A DNA stretch of 64,000 bases from Ehretia macrophylla (taxonomy: Eukaryota; Streptophyta; Magnoliopsida; Boraginales; Ehretiaceae): contig CM075775.1 in NCBI GenBank assembly GCA_037974665.1, forward strand, positions 41,380,152 through 41,444,151. Reading direction: 5' to 3'. A program made the translations under genes and the position numbers. The notes under the pieces were generated by a model. It saw only the letters and a program-made list of their open reading frames with translations, had not been told where the DNA came from and ran no database searches. How positions within the stretch are numbered: the first letter of the stretch is position 1; every line of letters starts with the position of its first letter. This document shows, one piece after another, positions 34,055 to 46,375 of the stretch.

Positions 34055-34174
34055 TACCGTTGGAAAATTCTTCGGGAACTCTACGACGTAGGCAGCAAGC
34101 TTGCTCGGCGAGGATACCATTGGAAAGCTTTATGGGAGCTCTACGATGGGGGCAGCAAGGCTTTATAGCTGTGC
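34055..34174 (+). repeat. 60-bp tandem duplication in 5S spacer
   Basis: 34055-34114 and 34115-34174; the repeat boundary is the same as at 25201. Confidence 0.88.
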
Positions 34175-34465
34175 CTATTTTTGGAACCCAAAATCGAACG
34201 TTTTCATCAGTTTGGGGCCATTTTTCTTGTTTTTACGTTGTTTTTTCATCTCGGATCGTTCATCGTGAGCCACGAAAAGGCCGACAATCTTACTTACGGG
34301 GCATTAGAGGGCCCTACAATGCATCGATATCATATCTTGTGAGGATACTACGTTTTTTAGGCAGATGGGTTGTCGATAAGCCCATTGGGCCTTCTGAATG
34401 GGCCATCTCTTTGGGCTGGGACTGTGAACCATCAACACATAAGGGATTTGGACCTTCAACATGAC

Positions 34466-34585
34466 GGGTGTGATCATACCAGTACTAATACACCGGATCC
34501 CATTAGAACTCCGAAGTTAAGCGTGCTTGGGCGAGAGTAGTACTAGGATGGGTGACCCCCTGGGAAGTCGTCATGTTGCACCCCT
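34466..34585 (+). rRNA. 5S rRNA gene copy 23 (well preserved)
   Basis: Full length with only C6T, C18T, G25A, C39T, C104G and G108A. Bases 40-103, covering the A box, intermediate element and C box, match the consensus exactly. Confidence 0.93.
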
Positions 34586-35145
34586 ATTTTTATTTATTTT
34601 TGCCCTGTTTAGCCAGGCAAAGATGTTTTATCCATCACATTTCTTTTTTTGAGTCCCACAGCATTATTTGCAAGGCAATTTCTCTTCGCGGAGGGGCTGG
34701 GCCTGCAAACCGAGGTTATGGGGCCTGTGACCTGGTCTCTGTCGCTCTGGTGCCGATAACTTTTTATCCGTAAGGAGTTATGTGGCCCATAGTACAACGT
34801 TGGAAAGCTCTCCAAGAGCGCTACGACGGGGGCAGCGAGCCTGCACGGCTGTGCCTATTTTCGAAACCCAAAATTGAACATTATCATCAGTTTCGGGCCA
34901 CTTTTTATCTATTTATTCTGTTTTTTTGTCCTGGGTCGTTCGTCGTGAGCCGCGAAAAGGCCGACAACCCAACTTGCGGTAAATTAAATGGCCCTACTAT
35001 GCGTTGATATCACGTCTTACAAGGATGCTACGTTGTTGAGGCAGATGGGTTGTCGATAAGCCTATTGGGCCTTTTGAATGGGCCGTCACTCTGGGCTGGG
35101 ACTGTGAACCGTCAACATATAAGGGCTTTGCACCTTCAACATGAC

Positions 35146-35264
35146 GGGTGCGAACATACCAGCATTGATGCTCCGGATCCCATCAGAACTCCGAACTTAA
35201 GAGTGCTTAGCGAGAGTAGTACTAGGATAGGTGACCCCTTGGGAAGTCCTCGTCTTGTACCCCT
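35146..35264 (+). rRNA. 5S rRNA gene copy 24 (1-bp deletion)
   Basis: 119 bp: CTTAGCGAG lacks one G of the GGG at 64-66. T9A, C20T, A22G, A27T, G51C, C57A, G85A, C95T, G110C, C114T. Confidence 0.9.
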
Positions 35265-35820
35265 AATTTTTTTTTTGTCCCATTCAGCCATGCCAAGATG
35301 CTTCATCTGTCACATTTCTTTTCTCGAGTCCCCCGGCATCTTAGTCAAGGAAATTTTGCTTCGCGTAGGGGCTGAGCCCGAAAACCGAGATCATGGGGCC
35401 TCTGACTTGGTCTCTGTCGCTCCGGTGCCTATAACTTTTGATCCGTAAGGACTTATGCGGCCCACAGTATACCGTTGGAAAGCTCTTTGGGAGCTCTACA
35501 ACAAGGGCAGTTAGGCGGCTCGGCTGTGCCTATTTTTGGAACCCAAAATTGAATATTTTCATTAGTTTCGGGACACTTTTCTTCTATTTACGCTGTTTTT
35601 TCTTCCCGGGTCGTTCGTCGTGAGCCGCGAAAAGGCCGACAACCTAACTTGCAGGACATTAGAGGGCCCTACTACGCTTCGATATCACGTCTTTCGAGGA
35701 TGTTGCATTGTTGAGGCAGATGGGTTATCGATAAGCCCATTTGGCCATTCGAATGGGACATCTCTCTGTGCTGGGACTGTGAACCGTCAACACATAAGGG
35801 CTTTGCACCCTCAACATGAC

Positions 35821-35940
35821 AGGTGCGATCATACCAGCATTAATGCACCGGATCCCATCAGAACTCTGAAGTTAAGCATGCTTGGGCGAGAGTAATACAA
35901 GGATAGGTGACCCTTTGGGAAGTCCTTGTGTTGCACCCTA
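35821..35940 (+). rRNA. 5S rRNA gene copy 25 (diverged)
   Basis: Ends GCACCCTA, with one C fewer in the final run. G1A, C20T, C47T, G58A, G75A, T79A, G85A, C94T, C95T, C107T. Confidence 0.9.
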
Positions 35941-36495
35941 TTTTCATTTTTTTTCCGTTCATCCATGCTAAGATGCTTCATCCATCACATTTATTTTCTC
36001 GAGTCCCACGACATCTTGGGCAAGGCAATTTTGCTTCGCGGGTTTGCTTGGCCCGCAAACCGAGGTGATGGGGCCTGTGTCCTGATCTCCGTCGCTCCGG
36101 TGCCCATAACTTTTGATATGTAAGGAGTTATGCGGCCCACAGTATACCCTTTCAAAGTTCTCCGAGAGCTCTACGACGTGAGCAGCAACCCTGCTAGGCT
36201 GTGTGTGTTTTCAGAACCCAAAATCGAATGTTTTCATCAGTTTCGGGCCATTTTTCTTCGTTTTAATTTATTTTTTCATCCCGTGTCATTAGTCGTGAGC
36301 GGCAAAAAGGCGGACAACCGAAATGGCGAGACATTAGAGGGCCCTACTACTCGTCGATATTAGGTTTTGTGAGGATGCTGCGTTGTTGAGGCAGATGGGT
36401 TGTCGATAAGCCCATTAGGCCTTTTGAATGGGATGTCTCTCTGGGCTAGGACTGTGAACCATCAACACATAACGGCTTTGTACCCTCAACATGAC

Positions 36496-36615
36496 GGGTG
36501 CTATCATACCAGCACTAATGCACCAGATCCCATTAGAACTCTAAAATTAAGCGTGCTTGGGCGAGAGTAGTACTAGGATGGGTGACACCCTAAGAAGTCC
36601 TCGTGTTGCACCCCT
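36496..36615 (+). rRNA. 5S rRNA gene copy 26 (diverged)
   Basis: Full length. G7T, G30A, C39T, C47T, G48A, G51A, C92A, G97A, G98A. Confidence 0.92.
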
Positions 36616-37124
36616 ATTTTCATTTTTTCTTGCCCAGTTGAGCCATGCCAAGATGCTTCCTCCATCACATTTATTTTCTCGAGTCCCACAGCATCTTAGG
36701 CAAGGCAATTTCACTTCGCAGAGGAGCTGGGCCCCCAAACCGAGGTCATGTGGCCTATGACCTGGTCTCCGTCACTTAGGTGCCTATAACTTATGATCCG
36801 CAAGGAGTTATGCGGCCCATATTATATCGTTAGAAAGCTCTCTATGAGCTCTACGACGGGGGCAACAAGCTTGCTCAGCTGTTCCTGTTTTTGGAACCCA
36901 AAATCGAACATTTTCATCAGTCGCGGGCCACTTTTCATCTTTTTATGCTATTTTTTCTTCCTTGGTCGTTCGTCGTAAGCCTCAAAAAGGCTGACAACCT
37001 AACATGCGGGACATTAGAGCCAGATGGGTTGTTTATAAGCCCATTTGGCCTTTTGAATAGAATGTCTCTCTGGGTTGGGACTGTGAACCTTCAACGCATA
37101 AGGGCTTTGTACCCTCAACATGAC

Positions 37125-37244
37125 AGCTGCTATCATACCAGCATTAATGCACCGGATCCCATAAGAACTCCAAAATTAAGCGTGCTTGGGTGAGAGTAGT
37201 ACTAGGATAGGTGACCCCCTCGGAAGTCCTCGTGTTGCATACCT
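37125..37244 (+). rRNA. 5S rRNA gene copy 27 (diverged)
   Basis: Full length. G1A, G3C, G7T, C20T, C39A, G48A, G51A, C67T, G85A, G97C, C116T, C117A. Terminal changes weaken the 5'-3' helix I. Preceded by the 51-bp spacer deletion. Confidence 0.9.
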
Positions 37245-37804
37245 ACTTTCATTTTTTCTTGCCCCGTTCAGCCATGCCAAGATGCGTCATCCATCATATT
37301 TCTTTTCTCGAGTCCCAACGGCATCTAGGGCAAGGCAATTTCGCTTCGCAAAGCGGTTAGGCCCGCAAACCGAGGTCATGGGGCCTGTGACATGGTCTCC
37401 GTTGCTTTGGTGACCATAACTTTTGATTCGTAAGAAGTTATGCAGCCAACAGTATACTGTTGGAAAGCTCTCCAAGAGCTCTATGACGTGGGCAACATTC
37501 TTACTTGGCTATGCCAATTTTAAAAACCCAAAATTGAACGTTTTCATCAATTTTGGGCCACTTTTCTTCTTTTTACGTTGTTTTTTCATCCCGGGTCTTT
37601 CGTCGTGAGCCGCGAAAGGCCGACAACCTAGCTTGCAGGACAATGAAGGGCCTTGCTACGCGTCGATATCACATCTTGTGAGGACGCTGCGTTGTTGAGG
37701 CAGATGGGTCGTCGATTAGCCCTTTTAGCCTTTTCAATGGGACGTCACTTGGGGCTAGGACTCTGAACCGTCGACATATAAGGGCTTTGCACCCTCAACA
37801 TGAC

Positions 37805-37924
37805 TGGTGTGATCATACCAGCACTAATGCACTTGATCCCATTAGAACTCCAAAATTGAGCGTACTTGGGCGAGAGTAGTACTAGGATGAGTGACCCCCT
37901 GGGAAGCCCTCGTGTTGTACCCCT
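37805..37924 (+). rRNA. 5S rRNA gene copy 28 (diverged)
   Basis: Full length. G1T, C6T, C29T, G30T, C39T, G48A, G51A, A54G, G60A, G86A, T103C, C114T. Paralogue of copy 9: both have GCACTTGATCCC, and here the site used by element C is uninterrupted (GAGTGACCCCCTGGG). Confidence 0.92.
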
Positions 37925-38226
37925 ATTTTCATTTTTTCTTGCCGCATTCAGCCATGCCAAGATCCTTCATCTATCACATTTCTTTTCTCTAGTCCCACGG
38001 CATCTTGGGCAAGGCAATTTTCTTTCGCGGAGGGGCTGGGCCCACAAACCGTGGTTATGAGGCCGGTGACCTGATCTCCATCGCTCCGATGCCCATAACT
38101 TTTGATCCGTAAGGAGTTATGCATCCCACAGTATACCGTTGGAAAGCTCTCTAGGAGCCTTACGATGGGGATATCAAGCGTACTAGGATGTGCCTATTTT
38201 CATAACCAAAATTCAAACGTTTTCAT

Positions 38227-38274
38227 TAGTACTAGGGTAGGTAACCCCCTGCGATATCCTCATGTTGCACCCCG
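38227..38274 (+). pseudogene. 5S rRNA 3' fragment (copy 29)
   Basis: 48 bp from TAGTACTAGGG to GCACCCCG. The upstream side is mid-spacer (TTTTCAT), joined at a short TAGT overlap, so bases 1-72 and more than half a spacer are lost. The 3' spacer (CATATTTTTTTGCCCC) matches that after copy 47. Confidence 0.9.
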
Positions 38275-38536
38275 ATTTTCATATTTTTTTGCCCCGTTTA
38301 GCCATGCCAAGATGTTTCATCCATCAGATTTCTTTTGTCGAGTTCCACAAAATCTTGGGCAAGGGAATTTTGCTTCGCAGAAGGGCTGGGTGCGCAAACC
38401 GAGGTCATGGGGCTTGTTACCTGGTCTCCGTCACTCCGGTGCCCATAACTTTTTTTCCGTAAGGTGTTATGTGGGCCACAGTATACCGTTGGAAAGCCCT
38501 CCGGGAGCTTTATGACAGGGGAAGCAAGGCTGCATA

Positions 38537-38541
38537 GTTGT
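38537..38541 (+). repeat. Probable target-site duplication, left copy (element B)
   Basis: GTTGT before the 5' LTR and ACTGT at 45957-45961 after the 3' LTR. Uninterrupted units read ATAGCTGTGCC, so each copy would have one later change; support is moderate. Confidence 0.55.
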
Positions 38542-39979
38542 TGTGATAACCTGAACCCAGTATGCATTTAAAGGCATTTAACTGCATTTAAATTAAGTGA
38601 CATCTTAAATGTTAGCATTGGATTTGCGTTTATTTTTAGTTAAACGTTTATATGTAGCTTTATTTCATATTTCTTTTAGAGGTAATTAAAATAATACTTG
38701 AGTTAATTATTTTAAAGGAATATCAACTACTTTTCATATTGATGTCAATCGGTTTTATTTTTCTTGCACTTAAATGCTCAGATTTCAATTAAATGAAAAG
38801 TAGCTCCGAGCCGGAGTAAATTTTAAACTATGATGCTTTCCAAAAATGATATATTTCTTAAATTCTTCGAGATTTAATTGTTATTCTTCTATTGACGCAA
38901 AGTGCATAGCATATCGAGAGAGAGAGTTAGGAAATGATTACCAGTTCTCAGCAAATAATGAAACTAGTATTTAGTGTTTTAATTTTAGTGTTTTAAGTTG
39001 TATTTAACTAGAATTGGATTTATGTTAGTTGTTTTAGCTTTAAAATGCATGAAATAAGCCTATTTGACCATGTTTAAGTTAGTTTGACCAAAGCCTTGAC
39101 CCATTGACTTGTTTATTGCCTTTTAAAAGCTTAAATTAGCACAAAACAAAAAAAAAGAGGGCTGAATAGAAAACAAGCAGGGCCGAAAGTGAAGGAGAAA
39201 AAAAAAAGAAATTTCAAACTTTAATCTTCGATTCTTCGCGTGAGCTTGCACGGGGTGGTTTCCGAGGCATCCTACGAGGTTTTCCTAGCATCTAGGAGCA
39301 TCTAAGGTGAGGGTTTCATCGTTATTTGCGCATTTGAATATTTTGTGTATTAACTTTGATTTTTGGGTTTTATCCGTATATTGTTGTTTTAATTGATTTG
39401 AGGCTTAAAGTACGTTCCCTAGCAATCGTAGAACATGTATTTATAATTTTTAACATTTTCTGCTGTTGAATATCGAAATTGAAATATAAATTGTTAATTG
39501 AATAGTAATTTGTGAATGGTAAACCCTTGAAACGATGAAGTTGCGCTGTTAGGCTTTCTGTTCATGTAAAAATGTGCTAGGTATGTTAGAATGCCTAAAT
39601 GCATGGTTTGTTTAGGTTGCATAATGGAAAAAATGAGAATTATACATTAGTGAAAGTTGGGGTCGTTTCGGTCGAGTTTGGAATTTTCTCGATTTGCGTG
39701 AAGGCATTGTCGAGGTACGTCATGGAAGCACTTTTGGTGCAATTGTGACATTGGTTGAGTAATCGGTTGAGGTAGTTGTAGTTCAAACGAGCAAAGGGGG
39801 AAATCAGGGCTTTGCGGGGATTCTAGGGTAAAGTGGGATTTTGGGGTCTATAGTCGTGCTTTATGGTAACCTAGGAGGATTGGTGAAGTCGATTCCCAAA
39901 ACTCGTGGCTCGTTTGGAAGTAGTAGCGTTTGGTAAGTTGGGGTCATTTTCGTGATTTTGTGTGTTTTCATAGAATACT

Positions 39980-40080
39980 GCTTATAGAATGCTTATATTA
40001 TTTATAGAATGCTTATATTGCTTATAGAATGCTTATGTTGCCTATAGAATGCTTATAATGCCTATAGAATACTTGTTATT
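39980..40080 (+). repeat. 20-bp minisatellite in LTR B
   Basis: About five head-to-tail copies of CTTATAGAATGCTTATATTG with few changes. The corresponding tract in the 3' LTR is about 44623-44720; element A has a shorter version. Confidence 0.8.
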
Positions 40081-40692
40081 GCTTGATGATGTTTTTTGGT
40101 GTTGTTTTTGTTACTTATTTGATTGTAAATGCTTATTACGCTTGTTAGAGTTGATTGTTGATTGAAATGTTTAACAATTGTTGAATAATGCGTGATATCT
40201 CGTTTATCGTCTCTAATCTGTATTGTTGTGCTATCGCCTTGTATCGAGTCTTGCATTGCATAGTGTCAGGGCGTGAGTGATGGGCCTCTCCGGGTAGCCT
40301 CGGGTTGCCGGTGTTGGTTGCTCTAGCTCCGTGTCCTATTCCCTTTTCTCGCTTGGGTTGCCTCCCAGGGAGATTTGGGTCGTAGAATTGATGGTTACTC
40401 CCGGGGTATTCCAAACTGGTGTTTTAAGGTGGTTGCGCGCTTATTGTCATCGTTGTCAACATCAAGCTCGAGATTGATGTATCGCTTGTGAAATGGTACA
40501 TTGCTCGTATGAGTGAACCATAGCCTTTAGAGTGTTGTATAGCTTTGAATGGTTGTGTTAAGGCTTTCAGTAATTGCTTATTGTATTGATTGTTTGTCTT
40601 GATTTCTTATTTATCAATTATATTGCTTAAATGTCTTATTTGCATTGCACGACTTTCTTTCTCTCTACCTCGATATCTGTTTCGCCCTCACT

Positions 40693-40715
40693 GAGTATAC
40701 GTGTTGTGTATACTC
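40693..40715. promoter_or_regulatory. LTR dyad, 5' LTR of element B
   Basis: Arms GAGTATAC and GTATACTC, 7-base loop; identical to the dyad at 5152. Confidence 0.5.
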
Positions 40716-41319
40716 ACTCCTCACCACCACATTTCAGGAAATGTCATGTTAGCTGGAAAGTTCGTGCTTGAAGAGTTGTCTTGCGTGCTATGTGGCTTGA
40801 GTTGTCAAAGATGCAAAGATGTTTGTTCATATGTTGTATGTATTTATTGTTTAAAGAAATGTAATTTAAATTTAGCTAAGTAGTTGAGGTGAATTAATAA
40901 GCTAGTTTATGTAATCAGTTAGCATAGCTTAACTTCAATGCATGTTTGTAATGTCCAAAGGAATAGAGTTAGAATGGCATGATAGTTTATTCTAAGCAGG
41001 AGCTTGGTATGGTTTAATTTTCTAGTTTGAATGTACTTGTCAAAAATGAAAAGAGATAGGTTAGCTTTTAAATTGGAAAAGTATGTATACTTGCTGAGTA
41101 TAATTGTTGAGAACCGAGGCTCGGATGGCCTTGAGGAAGTTTTGTATGGTTGGACACGGTGTTGGTCCATTTATAAGCTATTACAGGTTTTGCATTTCGC
41201 CTAGAAACAGGGGAGACTTTGTCCGTTTTCCCTGAAAATTATGCCCATGTTTGGATTTGGGTTGTGATTAGATTGATAGATAGAACTCCCGGTCTCGAAA
41301 GGGATCGGGGTGTCACAGG

Positions 41320-41337
41320 TGGTATCAGAGCTTGTTT
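41320..41337 (+). other. Primer-binding site (tRNA-iMet), element B
   Basis: TGGTATCAGAGC two bases after the LTR, as in element A. Confidence 0.85.
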
Positions 41338-43171
41338 AGCTCATAAGCCGGGACAGGGTCCTCGGTCTGGTGGGTAGTGATCCTTGAATTTGTGCTTGTT
41401 AAGTGTGTCCTGAAAGTGTATGCTTGTATGTGAGATTGTGTGTCTTAAATTGAATGTGTGCTCCTATGTGATATAGTTATGTGTTATGTGTTAATTGTGT
41501 GCTAAGAAAAGTGAAATGTCTAGTTGTGCATTGAATTGACCTATCGAATTGGCATCGTGAATTGAATTGATCTCGTGGATTGTTATTTGCTTGGAGTATT
41601 ACTTGTGATGTATGTATTAGAATGTCTTGAATTAGCTATGCCGTGATTTTAATTGATTATGTTGTGCTTGACTTGATTGTCGTGCTTGAGAGACTTTGTT
41701 GAATAAACTATTTTGTAAACTTGCTGGCATAATAGCTTAAGGCATATGTATAACTGTGATATATTGGAATTCATACATGTCCTATTGAAATGGTAAGTAA
41801 GTCATCTTTCTCCCCTGAAGAAAGTGGTTCACAGTTGGCCTTTCAAGGTGTATGGATTGGCAGGAAATGAATGGCATTTGACTAGCCTTTATTTGGAAAT
41901 TGGTGTTTGCTTTTGGAGCTCGGTTATTGGAAAATCTCTATGGTCCTCCTCTATGCTTAACAGTTGTGAAAGATTAGCTTTCTCTTGGGGTTTTATTTGG
42001 TTATTCTTTGGAGCATTCTTTGGTTTTCTTAATGGGTATTCTTTGGAGATTTCTGTTGGCATTTCTCGGTGGATTTGGCTATTGGGATTTTAATCGACCT
42101 TACTGCACAGTATTATCTATGGTATATGTGTCTCGGTCTTTATTGGTGTGATACTGGCATCCCTGATTGGAAATTCTTCAATGGTATTTTCTGGAAATTC
42201 TCAGTGGCCAATTATTTAATATTTACTTATTAGGCAAACTTGGATACTATCTTATTGGAGCATTGTTTCAGATATCTTTTTCAGTATTTCTCAGTAGGTT
42301 TGGTATTTGGAATTCCTATCAGACTTATTGTATAGTACTACTTATGGTATTCTTTGAAATTCTTATTGGGCGTTATATTGGTATTTTCCTTATTGGCAAG
42401 GTTGTATGAAGTTCTCACTTGGCAAACAGTGAAGAGGCCTCAGAGTTTGGTTTTGGTATATTGTTCACCAGTTCGGTGCTTATCCTTGGAGTTTTCGTCC
42501 ATCTGGGAAACTATGTTGTTATTCAACTTGGTTGTCTTATTGGGCACATTGTATTTTCTCTGCTATTTCCTTTGACATTCCTCTCAGCATTTGATAGCAA
42601 AACTCAGAATCTAATTGGTTGTCCCATGGGGTTATTATTTGGAAGGCTTCTTTGGAACTTTGGAAGTATATTTGATTGGGTTTCTTAGTATTTTCTTCAG
42701 CACTCTTAACAGATAATTCTTCTATGAAATTCATGACCAGCAGGGTAATTCTTTGGACCTCTAGATAAAACCTTTGGTTGAGCCTTTATTTGGCTTTTTG
42801 CTTGGGGATTCTCGGGCAGTAATAGTTGAACTTCTACTAGAGATTCGTGTATAGGGTATTCATTCGGTATTCCTCTTATCATTAATATGTGATGTGATTT
42901 TATCTACAGTATCTTTGCTTCAGTCTTTAGTTGGTATTTTCTCGGCATTTCTGGTTGAAATTTATTCTTCTTCGGAATTCGTGTCAACGGGATTCTTGTA
43001 CGGTACCTACATTTGAGCCTTTATTTGGCGTTACCACTTGGCATTTCTACTTTAACTTTCCTATTGGTTATCTTGATTAAATACTTGTTCAGTAGCTAAT
43101 GAAGAGTAGTGAGAGTTGGATTTCAGTTGATGCAGAGTTCTATTGGAAGAAGAATTGTGAGGACGCAATTA
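41338..43171 (+). other. Internal non-coding region of element B
   Basis: Homologous to 5741-7380 of element A, with the same T/G-rich word repeats. The hydrophobic frame 42167-42409 aligns with A's 6550-6810 over about 65 residues, but the upstream part is shifted by one extra base, and differences are mostly replacements. No retroviral motif. It is somewhat longer than in A, with an added stretch around 42450-42620. Confidence 0.7.
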
Positions 43172-43188
43172 TTTTAAGGGGGGAAGGA
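43172..43188 (+). other. Polypurine tract, element B
   Basis: TTTTAAGGGGGGAAGGA abuts the 3' LTR and is identical to the tract of element A. Confidence 0.85.
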
Positions 43189-44622
43189 TATGATAACCTG
43201 AACCCGGCATGCATTTAAAGGCATTTAACTGCATTTAAATTAAGTGACATCTTAAATGTTAGCATTGGATTTGTGTTTATTTTTAGTTAAACATTTATAT
43301 GTAGCTTTATTTCATATTTCTTTTAGAGGTAATTAAAATAATACTTGAGTTAATTATTTTAACGAAATATCAACTACTTTTCATATTGATGTCAATCGGT
43401 TTTATTTTTCTTGCACTTAAATGCTCGGATTTCAATTAAATGAAAAGTAGCTTCGAGCCGGAGTAAATTTTAAACTATGATGCTTTCCAAAAATGATATA
43501 TTTCTTAAATTCTTCGAGATATATTTGTTTTTCTTCTATTGACGCAAAGTGCATAGCCTATAGAGAGAGAGAGTTACGAAATGATTACCAGTCCTCAGCA
43601 AATAGTGAAAACTAGTATTTAGTGTTTTAATTTTAGTGTTTTAAGTTGTATTTAACTAGAATTGGATTTATGTTAGTTGTTTTAGCTTTAAAATGCATGA
43701 AATAAGCCTATTTGACCAAGTTTAAGTTAGTTTGACCAAAGCCTTGACCCATTGACTTGTTTATTGCCTTTTAAAAGCTTAAATTAGCACAAAAAAATAG
43801 GGCTGAACAGAAAACAAGCAGGGCCGAAAATGAAGGAGAAAAAAAAAGAAATTTCAAACTTTAATCTTCGATTCTTCGCGTGAGCTTGCACGGGGTGGTT
43901 TCCGAGGCATCCTACGAGGTTTTCCTAGCATCTAGGAGCATCTAAGGTGAGGGTTTCATCGTTATTTGCGCATTTGAATATTTTGTGTATTAACTTTGAT
44001 TTTTGGGTTTTATCCGTATATTGTTGTTTTAATTGATTTGAGGCTTAAAGTACGTTCCCTAGCAATCGTAGAACATGTATTTATAGTTTTTTAACATTTT
44101 CTGCGGTTGAATATCGAAATTGAAATATAAATTGTTAATTGAATAGTAATTTATGAATAGTAAACCCTTAAAACGATGAAGTTGCGCTGTTATGCTTTCT
44201 GTTGATGTGAAAATGTGCTAGGTATGTTAGAATGCCTAAATGCATGGTTTTTTTAGGTTGCGTAATGGAAAAAAATGAGAATTATACATTAGTGAAAGTT
44301 GGGGTCGTTTCGGTCGAGTTTAGAATTTTCTCGATTTGCGTGAAGGCATTGTCGAGGTACATCATGGAAGCACTTTTGGTGCAATTGTGACATTGGTTGA
44401 GTAATCGGTTGAGGTAGTTGTAGTTCAAACGAGCAAAGGGGGAAATCAGGGCTTTGCGGGGATTCTAGGGTAAAGTGGGATTTTGGGGTCTATAGTCGTG
44501 CTTTATGGTAACCTAGGAGGATTGGTGAAGTCGATTCCGAAAACTCGTGGCTCGTTTGGAAGTAGTAGCATTTGGTAAGTTGGGGTCATTTTCGTGATTT
44601 TGTGTGTTTTCATAGAATACTG

Positions 44623-44720
44623 CTTATAGAATGCTTATATTGCTTATAGAATACTTATATTGCTAATAGAATGCTTATGTTGCCTATAGAATGCTTATAA
44701 TGCCTATAGAATACTTGTTA
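44623..44720 (+). repeat. 20-bp minisatellite, 3' LTR of B
   Basis: About five copies, including the variants ATACTTATATTG and GCTAATAGAATG. Confidence 0.75.
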
Positions 44721-45332
44721 TTGCTTGATGATGTTTGTTGGTGTTGTTCTCGTTACTTATTTGATTGTAAATGCTTGTTAATGCTTATTACGCTTGTTAG
44801 AGTTGATTGTTGATTGAAATGTTTAACAATTGTTGATAATGCGTGATATCTCATTTATCGTCTCTAATCTGTATTGTTGTGCTATCGCTCGTTTATCGCC
44901 TTGTATTGAGTCTTGCATTGCATAGTGTCAGGGCGTGAGTGATGGGCCTCTCCGGGTAGCCTCGAGTTGCCGGTGTTGGTTGCTCTAGCTTCGTGTCCTA
45001 TTCCCTTTTCTCGCTTGGGTCGTAGAATTGATGGTTACTCTCGGGGTATTCCAAACTGGTGTTATAAGGTGGTTGCGCGCTTATTGTCATCGTTATCAAC
45101 ATCAAGCTTGAGATTGATGTATCGCTCGTGAAATGGTACATTGCTCGTATGAGTGAACCATAGCCTTCAGAGTGTGGTATATCTTTGAATGGTTGTGTTA
45201 AGGCTTTCAGTAATTGCTTATTGTATTGATTGTTTGTCTTGATTGCTTATTTATCAATTATATTGCTTAACTATCTTATTTGCATTGCACGACTTTCTTT
45301 CTCTCTACCTCGATATCTGTTTCGCCCTCACT

Positions 45333-45355
45333 GAGTATACGTGTTGTGTATACTC
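45333..45355. promoter_or_regulatory. LTR dyad, 3' LTR of element B
   Basis: Perfect 8-bp arms with the 7-base loop, as at 40693. Confidence 0.5.
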
Positions 45356-46255
45356 ACTCCTCACCACCACATTTCAGGAAATGTCATGTTAGCTGGAAAG
45401 TTCGTGCTTGAAGAGTTGTCTTGCGTGCTATGTGGCTTGAGTTGTCAAAGATGCAAAGATGTTTGTTCATATGTTGTATGTATTTATTGTTAAAAGAAAT
45501 ATAATTTAAATTTAGCTAAGTAGTTGAGGTGAATTAATAAGCTAGTTTATGTAATCAGTTATCATAGCTTAACTTCAATGCTTGTTTGTAATGTCCAAAG
45601 GAATAGAGTTAGAATGGCATGATAGTTTATTCTAAGCAGTAGCTTGGTATGGTTTAATTTTCTAGTTTGAATGTACTTGTCAAAAATGAAAAGAGATAGT
45701 TTAGCTTTAAATTGGAAAAGTATGTATACTTGCTGAGTATAATTGTTGAGAACCGAGGCTCGGATGGCCTTGAGAAAGTTTTGTATGGTTGGACACGGTG
45801 TTGGTCCATTTATAAGCTATTACAGGTTTTGCATTTCGCCTAGAAACAGGGGAGACTTTGTCCGTTTTCCCTGAAAATTATGCCCGTGTTTGGATTTGGG
45901 TTGTGATTAGATTGATAGATAGAACTCCCGGTCTCGAGAGGGATCGGTGTATCACAACTGTGCCTATTTTTAGAACCCAAAATCGAACGTTTTCATCAAT
46001 TTTGGGCCAATTTTCTTGTTTTTACGCTATTTTTTCATCCCGGGTCGTTCGTCGTGATCTGCGAAAAAGGCCGATAATCTTACTTGCGGGACATTAGTGG
46101 GCCTTACAATGTGTCGATATCACGTCTTGCGAGGATGCTGCGTTGTTGAGGCAGATAGGTTGTCGATAAGCCCATTGGGCCTTTTGAATGGGCCCTCTCT
46201 CAGGGTTGGGACTGTGAACCGTCAACACATAAGGGATTTGCACCTTCAACATGAC

Positions 46256-46375
46256 GAGTGTGATCATATCAGCACGAATGCACTAGATCCTATCAGAACT
46301 CCAAAGTTAAGCGTGCTTGGGCGAGAGTAGTACTAGGATGGGTGACCCCTTGGGAAGTCCTTATGTTGCACCCCT
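46256..46375 (+). rRNA. 5S rRNA gene copy 30 (diverged)
   Basis: Full length. G2A, C6T, C14T, T21G, C29T, G30A, C36T, G48A, C95T, C107T, G108A. Confidence 0.92.

Larger units (their letters stand above)
30724..38541 (+). repeat. 5S rDNA tandem array, block 4
   Basis: Holds copies 18-28 and fragment 29. Irregularities: a 9-bp deletion inside copy 18; loss of about 75 bp of spacer at about 32573 (TTTTTGCATGGGCAAGG); a 60-bp duplication at 34055; the 51-bp deletion near 37020; and a deletion of more than one unit at about 38227 fusing mid-spacer to the 3' third of a 5S gene. Ends at element B. Confidence 0.93.
38542..41317 (+). repeat. 5' LTR of element B
   Basis: TGTGATAACCTGAACCC to GGGGTGTCACA. 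U3 (about 38542-39120) includes CATTTAAAGGCATTTAAC and a GAGAGAGAG run at 38917-38925. The minisatellite is at 39980-40080 and the dyad at 40693-40715. Confidence 0.9.
38542..45956 (+). mobile_element. Element B: non-autonomous LTR retrotransposon
   Basis: 7,415 bp: LTRs of 2,776 and 2,768 bp, primer-binding site at 41320, an internal region of 1,871 bp and a polypurine tract at 43172-43188. Same family as element A (homologous from the A-rich part of the LTR onward and through the interior) but with a different, longer U3. No gag or pol motif seen. The 3' LTR start has mutated from TGTGATAACC to TATGATAACC. Confidence 0.9.
43189..45956 (+). repeat. 3' LTR of element B
   Basis: 2,768 bp. Compared with the 5' LTR it lacks TTGCCTCCCAGGGAGATT near 45018 (loss between two TTGGGT-like words) and has an 11-bp GCTCGTTTATC segment near 44886. 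Dyad at 45333-45355. The end reads GGTGTATCACA. Confidence 0.9.

Noticed and set aside
45957-45961. A perfect target duplication for element B
   Set aside because: The flanks GTTGT and ACTGT differ at two places. The insertion point is clear from the interrupted spacer, but the duplication is only probable.
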